In this document: positions 18,613 to 29,200 of the stretch, in pieces | How positions within the stretch are numbered: the stretch's first letter is position 1 | Layout: each line of letters opens with the position of its first letter | Assembly: GCA_900074745.1 (NCBI GenBank) | Contig: LT598462.1 | Coordinates: 310,001-374,000, forward strand | Direction of reading: 5' to 3' | Source of the DNA: Lachancea mirantina | Lineage: Eukaryota > Ascomycota > Saccharomycetes > Saccharomycetales > Saccharomycetaceae | DNA: 64,000 nucleotides | Program-made: the position numbers and the translations under genes | The notes under the pieces: generated by a model | Told to the model about the DNA's origin: nothing | Database searches by the model: none | Seen by the model: the letters and a program-made list of their open reading frames with translations, nothing else

Positions 18613-19542
18613 TCAATTTGCCTTCTTAGCCTTCTGTTCCGCTCTTCTCTTCATTCTCTCTTCTCTTTCGGCTTTTGCTTCTGGACCAGCCTCGGTGTCA
18701 AGACCGTAGTCCCAGAATCTGAAAGAAGAGGCGTAGTTACCAATGAAATAGTGATGGTGCAAGTCGTGATGCTCTGCACCAGCCCAGAAGGGCAAAAACT
18801 TGTTAAGAGACCATGGGAAGTCGTAACCGGAGTGGGAGTCGACCGCTTGAAATAATCTCAAAGTAATCCACACACAAAGGGTGAAAAGGTGCAGGTTACC
18901 CGTGTACAAGACATAAAGTATAGGCATACCAACGGTACCGAAACCTAGAGACAAAGTTTCGACTGGATGAGCATACTCAGCGGCCAAACCGAAAGGTGCG
19001 GCGTAACGATGGTGTTGCTTGTGAATGTACTTGTAAAAGACACCGTAATGGAACAGACGGTGAGCCCAGTAGTGCCATGTGTCTTCCAAAATGAAAAACA
19101 ATCCAATTTGGAAAGCCATGGTCTTGATGGTTGGGAATGGCACGGTGACAGAAATGCCGAGCTTTTGGCACATTGGATGGAAAGTCCAGATTGGAATAGC
19201 TTCGACCAAGAAGTGGGATAAAAGCACTGACTTGAAGCAGTACCATTGTTCCTTTACGCTAGGGATCTTGGTGGGTTGAAGTTTGTATCTGCGGAAAAAG
19301 GGGATTTGGTCAATGATGGCCCATGGCAAACATCTGAAAAAATACATGAATTCGTGCAGCACGAAGAACATAAGACCCGTGGCAAGCACGTCGTTGCCCA
19401 TGTAGCTGTACCAAGCAGCCCAGTATTGTTCAACAACGTTCAGCTGGGGCTGGTACGTGATGACACGCTTTAGTGTCTCTGAGTAGGATCCGCCTTGCTC
19501 GATGGCAGCGGACAACGTAGAATTGCCGAAAACGGCAGACAT
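18613..19542 (-). CDS. ERG25: C-4 methylsterol oxidase Erg25
   Basis: A 309-residue protein, the same length as S. cerevisiae Erg25. I start at [10 protein letters not shown] although the frame is open 30 codons upstream. It belongs to the fatty acid hydroxylase/sterol desaturase superfamily. The di-iron histidine clusters are visible: [16 protein letters not shown], and [11 protein letters not shown] near the C terminus. Several hydrophobic segments anchor it in the ER. The C terminus ends KKAN, a di-lysine retrieval signal. It starts removal of the two C-4 methyl groups of 4,4-dimethylzymosterol in ergosterol synthesis, with Erg26 and Erg27 and the scaffold Erg28. YGR060W adjoins ADE6 in S. 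cerevisiae too. Confidence 0.97.
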   Translation of the reverse strand: MSAVFGNSTLSAAIEQGGSYSETLKRVITYQPQLNVVEQYWAAWYSYMGNDVLATGLMFFVLHEFMYFFRCLPWAIIDQIPFFRRYKLQPTKIPSVKEQWYCFKSVLLSHFLVEAIPIWTFHPMCQKLGISVTVPFPTIKTMAFQIGLFFILEDTWHYWAHRLFHYGVFYKYIHKQHHRYAAPFGLAAEYAHPVETLSLGFGTVGMPILYVLYTGNLHLFTLCVWITLRLFQAVDSHSGYDFPWSLNKFLPFWAGAEHHDLHHHYFIGNYASSFRFWDYGLDTEAGPEAKAEREERMKRRAEQKAKKAN

Positions 19543-19903
19543 TTCTTGTGTATTTAGGAATAGAATGCCACAATATCTAGCTCCGTTAAATGATTCGGGT
19601 GCTATTGTTTCAACTCCCTGCTGCGGCCACAATCTTCAGTATCTTCTTTTTTCGAGACCCACGATGTGCTTCCTTTTCTATCTTTTATATCGCGTTAAGA
19701 GTTTGAAAAAAACTTCTTAAACGAGACTGCTCGCGACCCGCCATCAACGAGCCGCAGAGATAAACGATGTTACGGCGAGACATTTAAACGACAAGAAGAT
19801 TGTAGTCATTTCACACGTGTATTGTTCTTCCCGTTTAATTTTCCGCCCCATATGTGTCCCGGGGTTTCGCAGATATCGGCGGCGTTCGCGGAGCGACGTA
19901 CCA

Positions 19904-19939
19904 GCGGTGAGCGCGGTGAGCGCGGTAAGCGCGGTAAGC
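19904..19939 (+). repeat. 9-bp tandem repeat, four copies
   Basis: Four head-to-tail copies of GCGGTGAGC, the last two with A in place of the second G of GTGAG (GCGGTAAGC). GC-rich relative to the surroundings; function unknown. Confidence 0.85.
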
Positions 19940-20507
19940 GTAGCTTATCGCGCGCTCAGCCTACCGCAGACGGAGTCGCAAAAATCCAAAAAATCTGCGC
20001 CCTTAGCGCAATCTCTTGTCACCTCCCATTGCTCCACATTTTGGTCCCCACTACAACTAGCACGCTTACAGTCGGGTGCACGCCCCGGAATCGTGTTGCA
20101 TCGCATCGCACCTGCAGCTCGTACAGCACCACGACGCCGTATCGGCTGGGGGAGGGGGAAGGCCGTTGGTTGTCGTATCCAATGATATTGAAATATTTTC
20201 TCATCACGTGATTCAGAGGTGTGTGGGTTTCTTTTCTTTTCTTTTTCTGTATTGAGGTCACTTTGTACGTCAATTTTAACGTCGGCGGCTGGCGAGTTGT
20301 GGATCTCCTAGAGCGCAAAAGCTCCTAGGGCCATCGTTAGTTCTGCCACCAAGACTCCAGGGGTAAAAAACCAAATGTGCCATAACCCAGTAACTGGTCA
20401 AATATATCATGCCTGATTTATTACCATGTCGTTTCAGTCTATCGGAAGGAAATCCTTGTCATAACCTGTAAGGATCAAGTGGCAAGTAAAGGACACCCCT
20501 GGGATTA

Positions 20508-20562
20508 GATCCCGCTCATATATATATACATATCGATATGTATATAGATCTGTGAGCGGATC
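20508..20562. repeat. Imperfect 55-bp palindrome
   Basis: Two arms meet at ATCGAT (20532-20537). The outer parts are GATCCCGCTCA and TGAGCGGATC, with one extra C on the left. The inner parts are alternating TATATA/TATACATA. The sequence could extrude a cruciform, or form a long hairpin if transcribed. No gene overlaps it. Confidence 0.7.
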
Positions 20563-20613
20563 AGTTTTAGGGGAGACTTCAAGGTGGGGTAAACGTATCA
20601 GATCACGTCGTGG

Positions 20614-20621
20614 CCGGGTAA
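20614..20621 (-). promoter_or_regulatory. Reb1-like site
   Basis: The minus strand reads TTACCCGG, the core of the general regulatory factor Reb1, about 430 bp upstream of NMD4 and 50 bp from the palindrome. A nucleosome-excluding role is inferred. Confidence 0.45.
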
Positions 20622-21046
20622 CTTGAACTTTTGTCGCTTTGTACGAGTTAACCAATTGGACGTCGCACATAATGCACTAGAGTTCAAATTGCTGATGGAC
20701 TGCGGCATTAGGATAGTTTTTCAAATCTATGTGTTGTAGTGTGGTGCAGTTTCGTCGAATATGGCTTTCGAATTTTCGGAAATTGGCCTGTAGCCTTTTT
20801 CAGTATTCGTTTAATGTTATGGAAATGTAAAATGACATTTAGACCTGAAGACGTTCCTGTCGTACAAAGAGATTTGAAATGTTTCAAAAGATGTATGGGT
20901 GTTAAGGTTTTTGTATGTCATTGCATACGGCAGTTGTGATATTTGACACTACGTAGCTACTGCTGGGATGAATCAAGAGCACTGGTTGAATTGAATTACA
21001 GTGAACGCAGCGAGCGCACCCTACAAGTGGCCAGATTCACACGCAA

Positions 21047-21721
21047 ATGGCAGAATTCTGCTACATTCTGGATGCCTCTGCCCTAGAAAAGGGTGTTGGT
21101 CACATCAAAAAGTGGTGCGATCAAGAGAATAAGCGTAGTGACGTTGCGCTCAGCTTGTACATCCCATCGTACACTCTGCAAGAGCTTGATTTTCTAAAAT
21201 TCCGCAGAAACAGTCCTACCGCACGCGAAGCGCTGCATTTCATCGATCACACGACAACGTGCCAGGACGGTCCAGAGATCATCATTGAGTTTCCAGACTT
21301 ACTAGACACAATCGTTTGGTCCGAGGTGCTGGCGTTCCAAACCCAAGAATTACCGGAATATGACCTCACGGGGGCCACACAGCGCAGCTTACTGCGGCGT
21401 TACAAGATGCTGCTCAAAAGTTGCGTCTACAAGTGTCATCTCGAAGGCCGAAACGACAAGACTTGGATTCTCGTGACCGAAGACTCCACCGTGCGCCGTC
21501 TCGCGAATGCATTCCAGATACCGTATTGCTCTGTCGTGGCTGCGGACGGCGACATTTCTCGCCAGGTCGACAAACGGTCACATCGACGCAACGTCAAATT
21601 TAACAAATATCTCAAGAAAAAAAGCACTAAGGAGGTGACTAACGGCAAAGAAGTTTACAAGACGAATTTCAGCGACATGATGTACGCCCCTCGCGGTGGC
21701 GGCGAACTGTGGTCGCCATGA
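21047..21721 (+). CDS. NMD4: Nonsense-mediated decay factor Nmd4 (PIN domain)
   Basis: A 224-residue protein (218 in S. cerevisiae). The N-terminal YILDASALEKG carries the first acidic residue of a PIN-like fold. LVTEDSTVRRLA and a basic C-terminal segment follow, ending in MMYAPRGGGELWSP, a conserved tail. Nmd4 binds the Upf1 helicase and assists nonsense-mediated mRNA decay in the cytoplasm; it resembles the PIN part of metazoan SMG6. In S. cerevisiae NMD4 (YLR363C) is beside YLR363W-A. Here ADE6 and ERG25 lie between them, as expected for a pre-duplication order. Confidence 0.9.
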   Translation: MAEFCYILDASALEKGVGHIKKWCDQENKRSDVALSLYIPSYTLQELDFLKFRRNSPTAREALHFIDHTTTCQDGPEIIIEFPDLLDTIVWSEVLAFQTQELPEYDLTGATQRSLLRRYKMLLKSCVYKCHLEGRNDKTWILVTEDSTVRRLANAFQIPYCSVVAADGDISRQVDKRSHRRNVKFNKYLKKKSTKEVTNGKEVYKTNFSDMMYAPRGGGELWSP

Positions 21722-22512
21722 TCGAACTCACCACACGCCCAGCTCCAGTTCGTGCACCACACCGGGTTCTTGTCGAAAAACGTCAACATGGGGCTTTCTA
21801 ACCAAGTCAAGCGTTGCGCTGGGACCACCAACAACAATGCAATGGCTCACAGAGGCTCAGCTCTCTCAGATTTTCGACAGAGGTCAGGTGCGCAAGCCGG
21901 ATCCGAGGTCTTCGTTCGAACTCGCTTCCGGGCGCATGCTACATGCTTACTGTTGCGATTTACCACTACGTTTCGTTGCATATTCAGGTTTATAGTCAAA
22001 AGTTGTATTCATCGAACGGAGAGTACTTAAACACCCGCCCTAACATTAGAGATGCCAGAAAAAAATGCAAAAACTAAATTCATCATTTAATGCAACGAAT
22101 TAAGAAACCTTGAAAGCCCTGGAAATCGTTGATATATACTCGTAAACGTAGACTTTCATTCCACCAGCATATATCACCGGGCGTCTTGGCTAGATCTTTT
22201 AGTGGTGCACCCAGGAAGCTAGATCGTTCAAATTTCATCGCTTCTTTATATACTCTTCTCTTATGTGATGAAAAAATTGGAAAAAAATGCAGATCTGAGA
22301 TTACGTAACCCGGGTTTTCGCTTCGCCATAGGGCTTTCTAGGGTTTGAAGTGGCCTTTGTATGGCTTTTGCCTGGCTTTTGCCAATACTAAGCACAGCGC
22401 AGAAAACACAGGTTTATAATGCGATGAATTGTATGCTGGTTGTGGTGCATCGAGGCTCAAATGTGCTTCCTGCCGCGGGTTTTACGGCTATACTGTGCTT
22501 GAATCGATAGTT
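21722..22512. other. Convergent intergenic region between NMD4 and PEF1
   Basis: About 790 bp, unusually long for two converging 3' ends. I find overlapping short frames but no recognisable product. A perfect 11-bp direct repeat, TGGCTTTTGCC, occurs twice in a row at 22362-22383. AACCCTAG-like and TAACCCGG-like motifs (Tbf1/Reb1 type) lie near 22300-22345. Confidence 0.35.
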
Positions 22513-23689
22513 TCAACGAGGAAGGAAACGTCCCAGGTAGAGCACAACGTCTATGAAATCTTTGTATTGTATTGTGGCAACTCCCTCTTGTTTTTCATCA
22601 TGTTTTCTGAACACTTTTGTTAGTCTCATCAACCACACGAGAGATTCGACAAACTTATCAAATTTGAGCTCTCGTACGTGATTTTCAGGCTCAATAAATT
22701 CGCCGTATTGGTCAAACAAGCTCTCGCTGACCTCGTAAGGTACCAAGTAACCCAGTTCTTGCAAACAGTTATGATATTCGCTGGCAGAGATGGTAAAACT
22801 TCCGTTAATGTCGTTATCCACATACACTTTTCTCCACTTTTTCACACGCTTGTACAGAGAGGTAAACTCGTTGAGATTGACAGTTCCAAACCTCGAGGCA
22901 CCAAATAGATTGATCAGCGCTTCCACGGCAGAGACGCAGAAATGAGTATTGTCGTCGTTTTGCAATAAATTTTGTAATTCACCCGCCGTCAAACGCCCCA
23001 TGTTCTTGATATCATGATTGCTGAATAACTGCGCTGCGATTTGAATGTCCTGAGTGTTCTGTTGTCCCGCATCGACGCTGTTGACGGAGCTTCGAGAAAA
23101 ATCCCGATTTCCAGGCGTCGCGGGACTGCTGCTGACGGGTGGTACCGATGCAAGCATAACGGGCGGTTTCCGCTGGGGTGGCGATCTCCTGGCAGGCGCA
23201 GTGGAGTTCATGTTTGGCGAATATGAAAGCGGCGGGGTGGATTGCTTGTCGTGGGCTAAGTAAGAATCAGATCGTACCTGCGGCGGTACCATGTTCATGG
23301 GAACGTACTGCTGCGGCGGCATTGCCTGCATTGGTAGCGGTTGTCGTTGTGGCGGTTGCGCGTGTACTGGCACATATTGTATCTGTGCGTTTTGCATCGG
23401 TATCATGGCTGGTTGTGGATAATGCGACACCAACTGCGGCTGACTTGACGACCTTCCCTGAGTTTGTTCATGCTTTTTCTGTCGCCTTCTTCTCTCAAGC
23501 TCTTCTCGTCTTTGACCCTCTCTCATAGCCTGTTCGGGAGTTGCATACAACTAATGAAAACCATTAATAGTCAGTAATTCCGCTAATTTCATGCCAAAAA
23601 AACCTGAGGAAAAGTTCTTGTAATACCTATAATTCCACACATACCGGCAGATTGTCACCCCCTGTATAATTGAGCTTTTTAGGGCTCAT
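22513..23689 (-). CDS. PEF1: Penta-EF-hand protein Pef1, two exons
   Basis: Exon 1 is 23689-23645 (15 codons, MSPKKLNYTGGDNLP) and exon 2 is 23550-22513, giving 360 residues in total. Exon 2 alone would begin at a TTG. Splicing instead restores an N terminus parallel to S. cerevisiae Pef1 (MCAKKLKYAAGDDF before YATPKEAM). The N-terminal half is Pro/Gln rich (QPPQRQPLPMQAMPPQQYVP). The C-terminal half holds the EF-hand repeats (QLFSNHDIKNMGRLTAGELQ, YVDNDINGSFTIS) and ends in YLGRFLPR. Pef1 is an ALG-2-like Ca2+/Zn2+ binding protein needed for polar bud growth and division in cation-poor conditions. Confidence 0.92.
23551..23644 (-). other. PEF1 intron (94 nt)
   Basis: GTATGT donor (23644-23639), TACTGAC branch-like site (23576-23570) and TTAG acceptor ending at 23551. 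It is placed after codon 15 in phase 0. S. cerevisiae PEF1 has no annotated intron to my knowledge. Confidence 0.85.
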
Positions 23690-23783
23690 ACTTGTTTTTT
23701 GTCGACTCGATGGGGAAAGCCTTTAAACTTCAAGAAGTTTAGATTACAGTTCGACCTGTGAACATAAATAGAAATCAATAAAT

Positions 23784-23810
23784 CACGTGCCTGAAACTCA
23801 CAGTCACGTG
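23784..23810. promoter_or_regulatory. Two E-boxes upstream of PEF1
   Basis: CACGTG at 23784-23789 (in ATCACGTG) and 23805-23810 (in GTCACGTGAT), 21 bp apart, about two helical turns, 95-120 bp above the PEF1 start. TCACGTG is the preferred site of Cbf1. Confidence 0.5.
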
Positions 23811-24033
23811 ATAATTTGTTTCTTAGACCACTAACTTAACTATTAGAGCCTTCAGATAGCTCATCGAAACCAAGGGTGGTCCCTTGAGCAACTCAGGATC
23901 AAGCTCGTTGAAACCAAAATGTTAATCTGTATTTTAGGGATTTGCTTTATATTAAAACAATATACACTTTGCGCGATACGCTAGGAGCAATCCAGTATGA
24001 AAAGAAAATGAGCCGACATCATACAAGCCACGC

Positions 24034-24691
24034 TTAGTATCTTCTTTGAGGTCTTTGGTCTTGAGATCTGTCTTGCAAGTAAGTGGCAGGAACAATGTTC
24101 TCTGGCAAGTGCAAGTAGTCTCTCAAGTAGTCAACACCCTCCTCAGTCAAGGTGTAGTAGTAGTATTGCCATGAGAACTGAGTCTTGACGTAACCTTTGG
24201 AGGTCAAAGATTGCAAGGCCTTAATGACGTACAAGTTCTTGGTGTCGATTTCATCGTGCTTTGGCTGGTTGAAGTCCTTCTTGGCAACAACAACACCCTC
24301 TGCGAGAAAGTTAGTATATGGGAAGATTGTATGGTGACAATCTGAGGAGTCGGAGGGCAGGGGTGTGATGGAAAGCAGGAATCAATCTTGCCTGTGTACA
24401 ATCGTTGTCCCAAATAACTTTTACGCTGCTGGAAAACACGACACAGGGACCCACGAGGCGCATTCTACAACGTTCGTCATGTGGATTTCACACATTGTTA
24501 TCGAACACAGGAATATAAAACGCTTCGGGCAATCACTTCGCTAATCAGTGTACCGCAGTTCTCATTTTGCACATTTACCCTCTGACACTCTGTTCACCAA
24601 CGAGAGCCAGTCCAGCCCCAAATCAAATCAAAAACGTACCTTGAAACAAGTGTCTGTGGATCTTGGTTCTTTCTTCCTTTGGAATCAGCAT
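24034..24691 (-). CDS. RPS10: 40S ribosomal protein eS10 (Rps10), two exons
   Basis: Exon 1 is 24691-24640 (52 nt) and exon 2 is 24299-24034. They give 105 residues, equal to yeast Rps10: [18 protein letters not shown], then [20 protein letters not shown] and the C-terminal QRPQRRY. The Glu codon G|AG is split, as in S. cerevisiae, where the intron also falls near codon 18. eS10 sits in the 40S head. S. cerevisiae has two copies (YOR293W, YMR230W). This single gene is the presumed ancestor, because both chr XV and chr XIII neighbours follow it. Confidence 0.97.
24300..24639 (-). other. RPS10 intron (340 nt)
   Basis: GTACGT donor (24639-24634), canonical TACTAAC branch near 24315-24309 and CAG acceptor ending at 24300. 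Position and size match the S. cerevisiae RPS10A/B introns (about 400 nt). Confidence 0.93.
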
Positions 24692-25000
24692 CTTGGCGAC
24701 TTTCTATACCTTGTCTGGGAGTACCTCTGTATTACCAAAACGTCTAACTATCGTTAAAGCTGGGAAAATTCGATAGCTTTCAGCTGGTTCCCGGCTCGTT
24801 GCAGTGCGAGAGGCCTTCGCGATACCTGGGTCTGCGTCGGTAGAAAGTTGCACCGCGTGCCCTCGGAATGGTGCGAGAGGGAAAGATCCGAGGGTACAAA
24901 CAAGCAAAAAAGCATATACCTTAAACGGTCACTTTTCTCCACAAACCCAAACACCAGAAAATCTTCGAGCTTTTTTTGAACTTCGCTTTATTTGGTGACT

Positions 25001-25044
25001 GGGTGTTAATGAAATTTGGGATCTATCTTAGAATGTTTGGGTGT
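25001..25044 (-). promoter_or_regulatory. Rap1-like sites upstream of RPS10
   Basis: On the minus strand, ACACCCAAACAT (25044-25033) and AACACCC (25007-25001) lie about 310-350 bp above the RPS10 ATG. Closely spaced Rap1 sites are typical of ribosomal protein promoters. Confidence 0.5.
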
Positions 25045-25240
25045 GACAGTAGTAATTACATTCAGGGCTCTGGTGAAGCCCTGATTTACGTACGTATAAG
25101 ATGACAGTTATTGTTGATGATCTAAGCATCGGACTAATGATTCCTTGAATAGTTCAAACCTACGGAATTGCACCGTTAACAAGAGCCTCGGTTTGAACTT
25201 AGAAAACGCCTTCACGGGCAGTATTGTTGATTAGCAAGAA

Positions 25241-26221
25241 ATGCCGCTTCAATTGTTTGGCAGAGATGATATTATTGTTTCATATGAGGACGAAAATCGA
25301 GGGAATACACCGCACAGATGGAGCGAGAGCAGACATGGAATTGTTGGTAGGGTACGAAACTGGATTTCTTCTCGAATGCAAGGATTGACAGATCGCAAGT
25401 TTTGTGGGATAGGTATAGTGCATTGGCTCATGCTTTTTGTATGGTCTGCTTTGCTGGTACGATTCATGGGCATTTATAGCTGGGCTTATGCCAAATCTGC
25501 GCTTTTGACTACTATAATGACAAATGCTCTTTTGTTTGGAACTTCTGATATATTGGCTCAATCCATTGCGTGCTGTATGTCGGGTAAAGTGGATCCGATC
25601 CCCGAGGTTATTGATGCTACGAGTCGAGACATTACAGCTCGATTTTCTGCGCTGCGCAATGACGACCACTTGGATATTGAAGGTGACGACGAGAATATGT
25701 CCATATTCGATGATTATGGTCCCCTTCACACACCGCGTCTTTTTACGAGGTTCAACAGCCCGGCAACTCTTGTCGAAGCGGCCGAAGAAGATGAGGCGTC
25801 TGCTCTCGAGGGCAAGTTTGATTTCTACCGTTGGCTCTGCTTTATGAGCTGGGGCTCATTTCTAGCGTTATTCCAGCTGCCCTGGTACAAGTTCTTGAAT
25901 TTTTTTTACACGGAGGATCCCACAGTTGTTCAAGTCTTGGAACGTGTTCTATCAGATCAGCTCGTATATTCTCCCATTTCGCTGTATTGCTTCCTTATGT
26001 ATTCAAGCTACATTATGGAAAAAGGTGATTTGAACGCATTTCACCGCAAAATTGCAAATCTTTATCTAAGCACTTTGGGTTGCAATTTCTTGGTATGGTT
26101 TCCGGTCCAATTCATCAATTTCTCGGTGGTCCCACGCCATTATCAGGTACCGTTTAGTTCCTCAGTCGGTGTCTTGTGGAACTGTTTTTTATCGATGAGA
26201 AATTCGTATCACTCCGTGTGA
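25241..26221 (+). CDS. YOR292C: Mpv17/PMP22-family membrane protein (YOR292C ortholog)
   Basis: A 326-residue protein with at least four hydrophobic segments: residues about 60-75, 85-105, 195-215 and 255-300. The C terminus carries the Mpv17/PMP22 signature region (NLYLSTLGCNFLVWFPVQFI, then FSVVPRHYQVPFSSSVGVLW, the W of the family end motif, and NSYHS). Family members form channels in peroxisomal, mitochondrial or vacuolar membranes; YOR292C is uncharacterised and has been localised to the vacuole in S. cerevisiae. An acidic insert (about residues 115-190) interrupts the membrane region. The gene lies between RPS10 and YPK9, as on chr XV. Confidence 0.88.
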   Translation: MPLQLFGRDDIIVSYEDENRGNTPHRWSESRHGIVGRVRNWISSRMQGLTDRKFCGIGIVHWLMLFVWSALLVRFMGIYSWAYAKSALLTTIMTNALLFGTSDILAQSIACCMSGKVDPIPEVIDATSRDITARFSALRNDDHLDIEGDDENMSIFDDYGPLHTPRLFTRFNSPATLVEAAEEDEASALEGKFDFYRWLCFMSWGSFLALFQLPWYKFLNFFYTEDPTVVQVLERVLSDQLVYSPISLYCFLMYSSYIMEKGDLNAFHRKIANLYLSTLGCNFLVWFPVQFINFSVVPRHYQVPFSSSVGVLWNCFLSMRNSYHSV

Positions 26222-26262
26222 TAACTGCAAGGTCGTCATTATCAAGATCGCATACCACAACC

Positions 26263-29200
26263 TCATGCATCAAATCCTCTAGTTGCAGCGCTTAAGATTC
26301 GCTTGTATTTTTTGCTGCTCTGACGTTTCTTGAAGGTTTGCTTTGCTTGTTTAGGCAAATAAAGTAGAACATACAAGTTCACTATGGCCCATAATAAAAT
26401 AAAGATTAACCAACTCATTGGCATTCCGGTCAGCTCAAACAGACGACCAAGGTATCCATCGGGCTTTTGTAGCATCAGCACAATGCTCAGTAAAGTAGAA
26501 CATGCAATATCCAATAAAAATGCTGGATTTTTAGACGCAGGTTCACGGTATGGTGGTCCCACTGATAACACGACCGCGGTCATGACGTACTGAAAGTTGG
26601 AAACGAAGAATAGTATTGTGTTATCAGATGATTGCACAGCGTCATCTCCACCAACAATTGGTTTCACGTACCATGGCATGCGTTGAACGATTATCCACGG
26701 AGTAAACTGGAATAGGAAAATGATAAGGATGTTGACAACCATGGGGACCAAAATTTTTGGTGACACCAAATTGGCTGATGGTCTTTTAGCGACAATTCGA
26801 TCGTACGGTTTGGACCACGACATCGAGATTGCTATCGGTACAATCAGCAACAGGTCGATATACAAAAACTGGAAGTCGCCCAAATTGGTACCCCTACTGT
26901 ATAACATGGTGATTGAAATGAATTGGATCGCTGAATAAAGACTCATGTACTGAAAACATGAGAAGGACGTAGTTAAGGCGGCTCTACCCTCTTTGATTAC
27001 ATCCAAAACGCAACTAATCTCAAAAATTCCAGACGTAAAAGGTGCGGCCACTGATGCTTCTGCCTCAGATAGGGATATACCGACATCAGCGGCCTTGAGA
27101 GCACCACAGTCATTTGCACCATCCCCACAAAACCCCACAATGTAATCGAGCTTTTGAAGTTGTTCCACCAATTCATGTTTTTCGTCGGGTGACATTCGTG
27201 CGTAAATGGAAGTACGCAAGAGAACCTCATTCACATATGACTCCGGTAACACTTCATTGTTTTTGAAAACCAATCTGAAAACCTCACCTGTCATAGCTAG
27301 CGTATAATCCGCGTTTGAATTTGCTGGCTTCAAGGTAATGTCATCAAACGCCTTTTCGGGATCATGAATTTCCTGCCAAACGATCAAGTTTTCGGCAGGA
27401 TCCATACTTTCGTTGATAGATGGGACATAGACTTCCGGCTCCTTAATTAATCCCGATTCTTTTCCAACAGATATAGCTGTTAAAACGTTATCACCAGTAC
27501 ACATAATGGTTCTGATCTTTGCGTCGTTCAGAGTTTTTAAAGTCTCTGAGGTTGAGCCTTTTAGCTTGTTTTCAAAAACAATAAATCCCAAAAACTCAAG
27601 ATTAGACTCGAGTTCTTCTCTGCTAATCTTCTGTGCATATCTCCAGGTGTGTTTTGGTAAGGTCTTGCCCGCGCATGCAATAACACGGAAACCATTATGC
27701 GTATATTCTTCCAAAAGCTCTTCGTAATTGCGCGGCATGGTATTTTTGTTGCAAATTTCAGATATCACCTCTGGAGCACCTTTTGTGAACCCCCAGAAAA
27801 CGTTTTCTCCAAAAGGTTTGACTATCACGCTCATACGTCTCAAGTGTGCCAGAAATTCAAAGCTCCGCACTATGCCCAAGAGATTTTGAGGGTCATTCTC
27901 GGTGAACTTGTTGTTAGGGTTGGAGGCATTTGGGTGTACCACCGCGGGCGAAATTCCAGCATTTTCAGGTAAATTGTTATGATCGTACCTCTCCTCATTC
28001 AAGGAATGAAATTTGGAATTTTGAAAATCTTCATCGAACGCCCAACCAGTAAATTGAAACATTTTATAGTCCAGCGGATCTCCTATAAGCTCACCATCAA
28101 TCGCTCTCAATGAGTGACAAGTTAATAACGAAGTCATAAAGTTTCTAGCTTTGAAGTCATGTGGAGAGCTACAATCCTTTAGCGAGAACTTGTTGAATAG
28201 ATCATGCACGTCGGTGATCAGTTCGCTGAAACCAAGTTTCTGGAGACCACGAGGCTGCGCAACGTGGACTCCCAAAACATCCAAACCATCTTCGGTCAAT
28301 GTACCAGTTTTATCGAAACACATGACGTCAATTTTACCTCCAACATTCACCCGAGTTGGTGCTATGCAAAATATACCCTTGGTTTTGAGTCTCGTCAGTG
28401 CGAAGCTCGTTCCATAAGAAAGAGTAGCAGGAAGGGCAGGCGGTACGACAATGGTAATGATATCTAATGCCCGCAAAATCATGACTTTGTAATCAAGACC
28501 TAACCTGACAAAATTCACGCAACTGATCATAAAGCCAATTATGGCAATCAAAGCCATGAATCCGATGTATTTGAAAGAATCGCTGTAAAATTTGAAGCCA
28601 GTTGGCTTGGGGAAAACCATCGAACGAATGAGAGATCCTTTAGTTGTCGAAAAGCCCGTGCGCACAGCCATAGCTAATGCAACATTTTGACCCTTCGTGA
28701 TACGAGCTCTAATAAGTTTTGTTCCATTGAATAGGAATGATTTGGCAACTTGATTAGATATTTGTGAATTTTGAAAATCTTCTAATAATGCGAGAACGGT
28801 GTCTGTACTGGCGGCAATTTTAGATACCGGTACGGATTCGCCAGTTAACATCGACTCATTGACAATGCAGTCGCCGTTCAATAATAGGGAATCGCATGGG
28901 AAGCTCTCAAGGGACGGATCGGAAACTTCGAAAACGTCACCGGGCACAAGTTCGCTTGAATTAATTTGAGCCCAAAATCCATCTCTCAGAACGCGAACTT
29001 CGTGATTGGTATGCGAGATTTCTGACAATCTTTGAGAAGTTTTTCTCGTTTCTATTAGTGTTTCTGTAACAGAAAAGACGGAGATGATAAGAATGCATGC
29101 AGCATAATAATAGTAGTCATCTGCCAGCCACAAAATTATTGAAAAGATTTGGAAAACGTAAAAAGGATGGAGAGCCTCGTCGAAAAGAATTTGTGCAACG

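Larger units (their letters stand above)
19543..21046. other. Long intergenic region between ERG25 and NMD4
   Basis: A 1.5-kb gene-free stretch. It contains an imperfect inverted repeat at 19695-19720 (TTAAGA...TCTTAA arms), a 9-bp tandem repeat, a CACGTG-containing site near 20205, a large palindrome and a Reb1-like site. Open frames of 66-129 codons overlap on both strands, include the tandem repeat, and look like chance. Confidence 0.4.

Noticed and set aside
22513-23550. PEF1 as a single-exon gene starting at TTG 23550
   Set aside because: TTG is not a usual yeast start, the base before it ends a TTAG acceptor, and an upstream exon restores the conserved N terminus.
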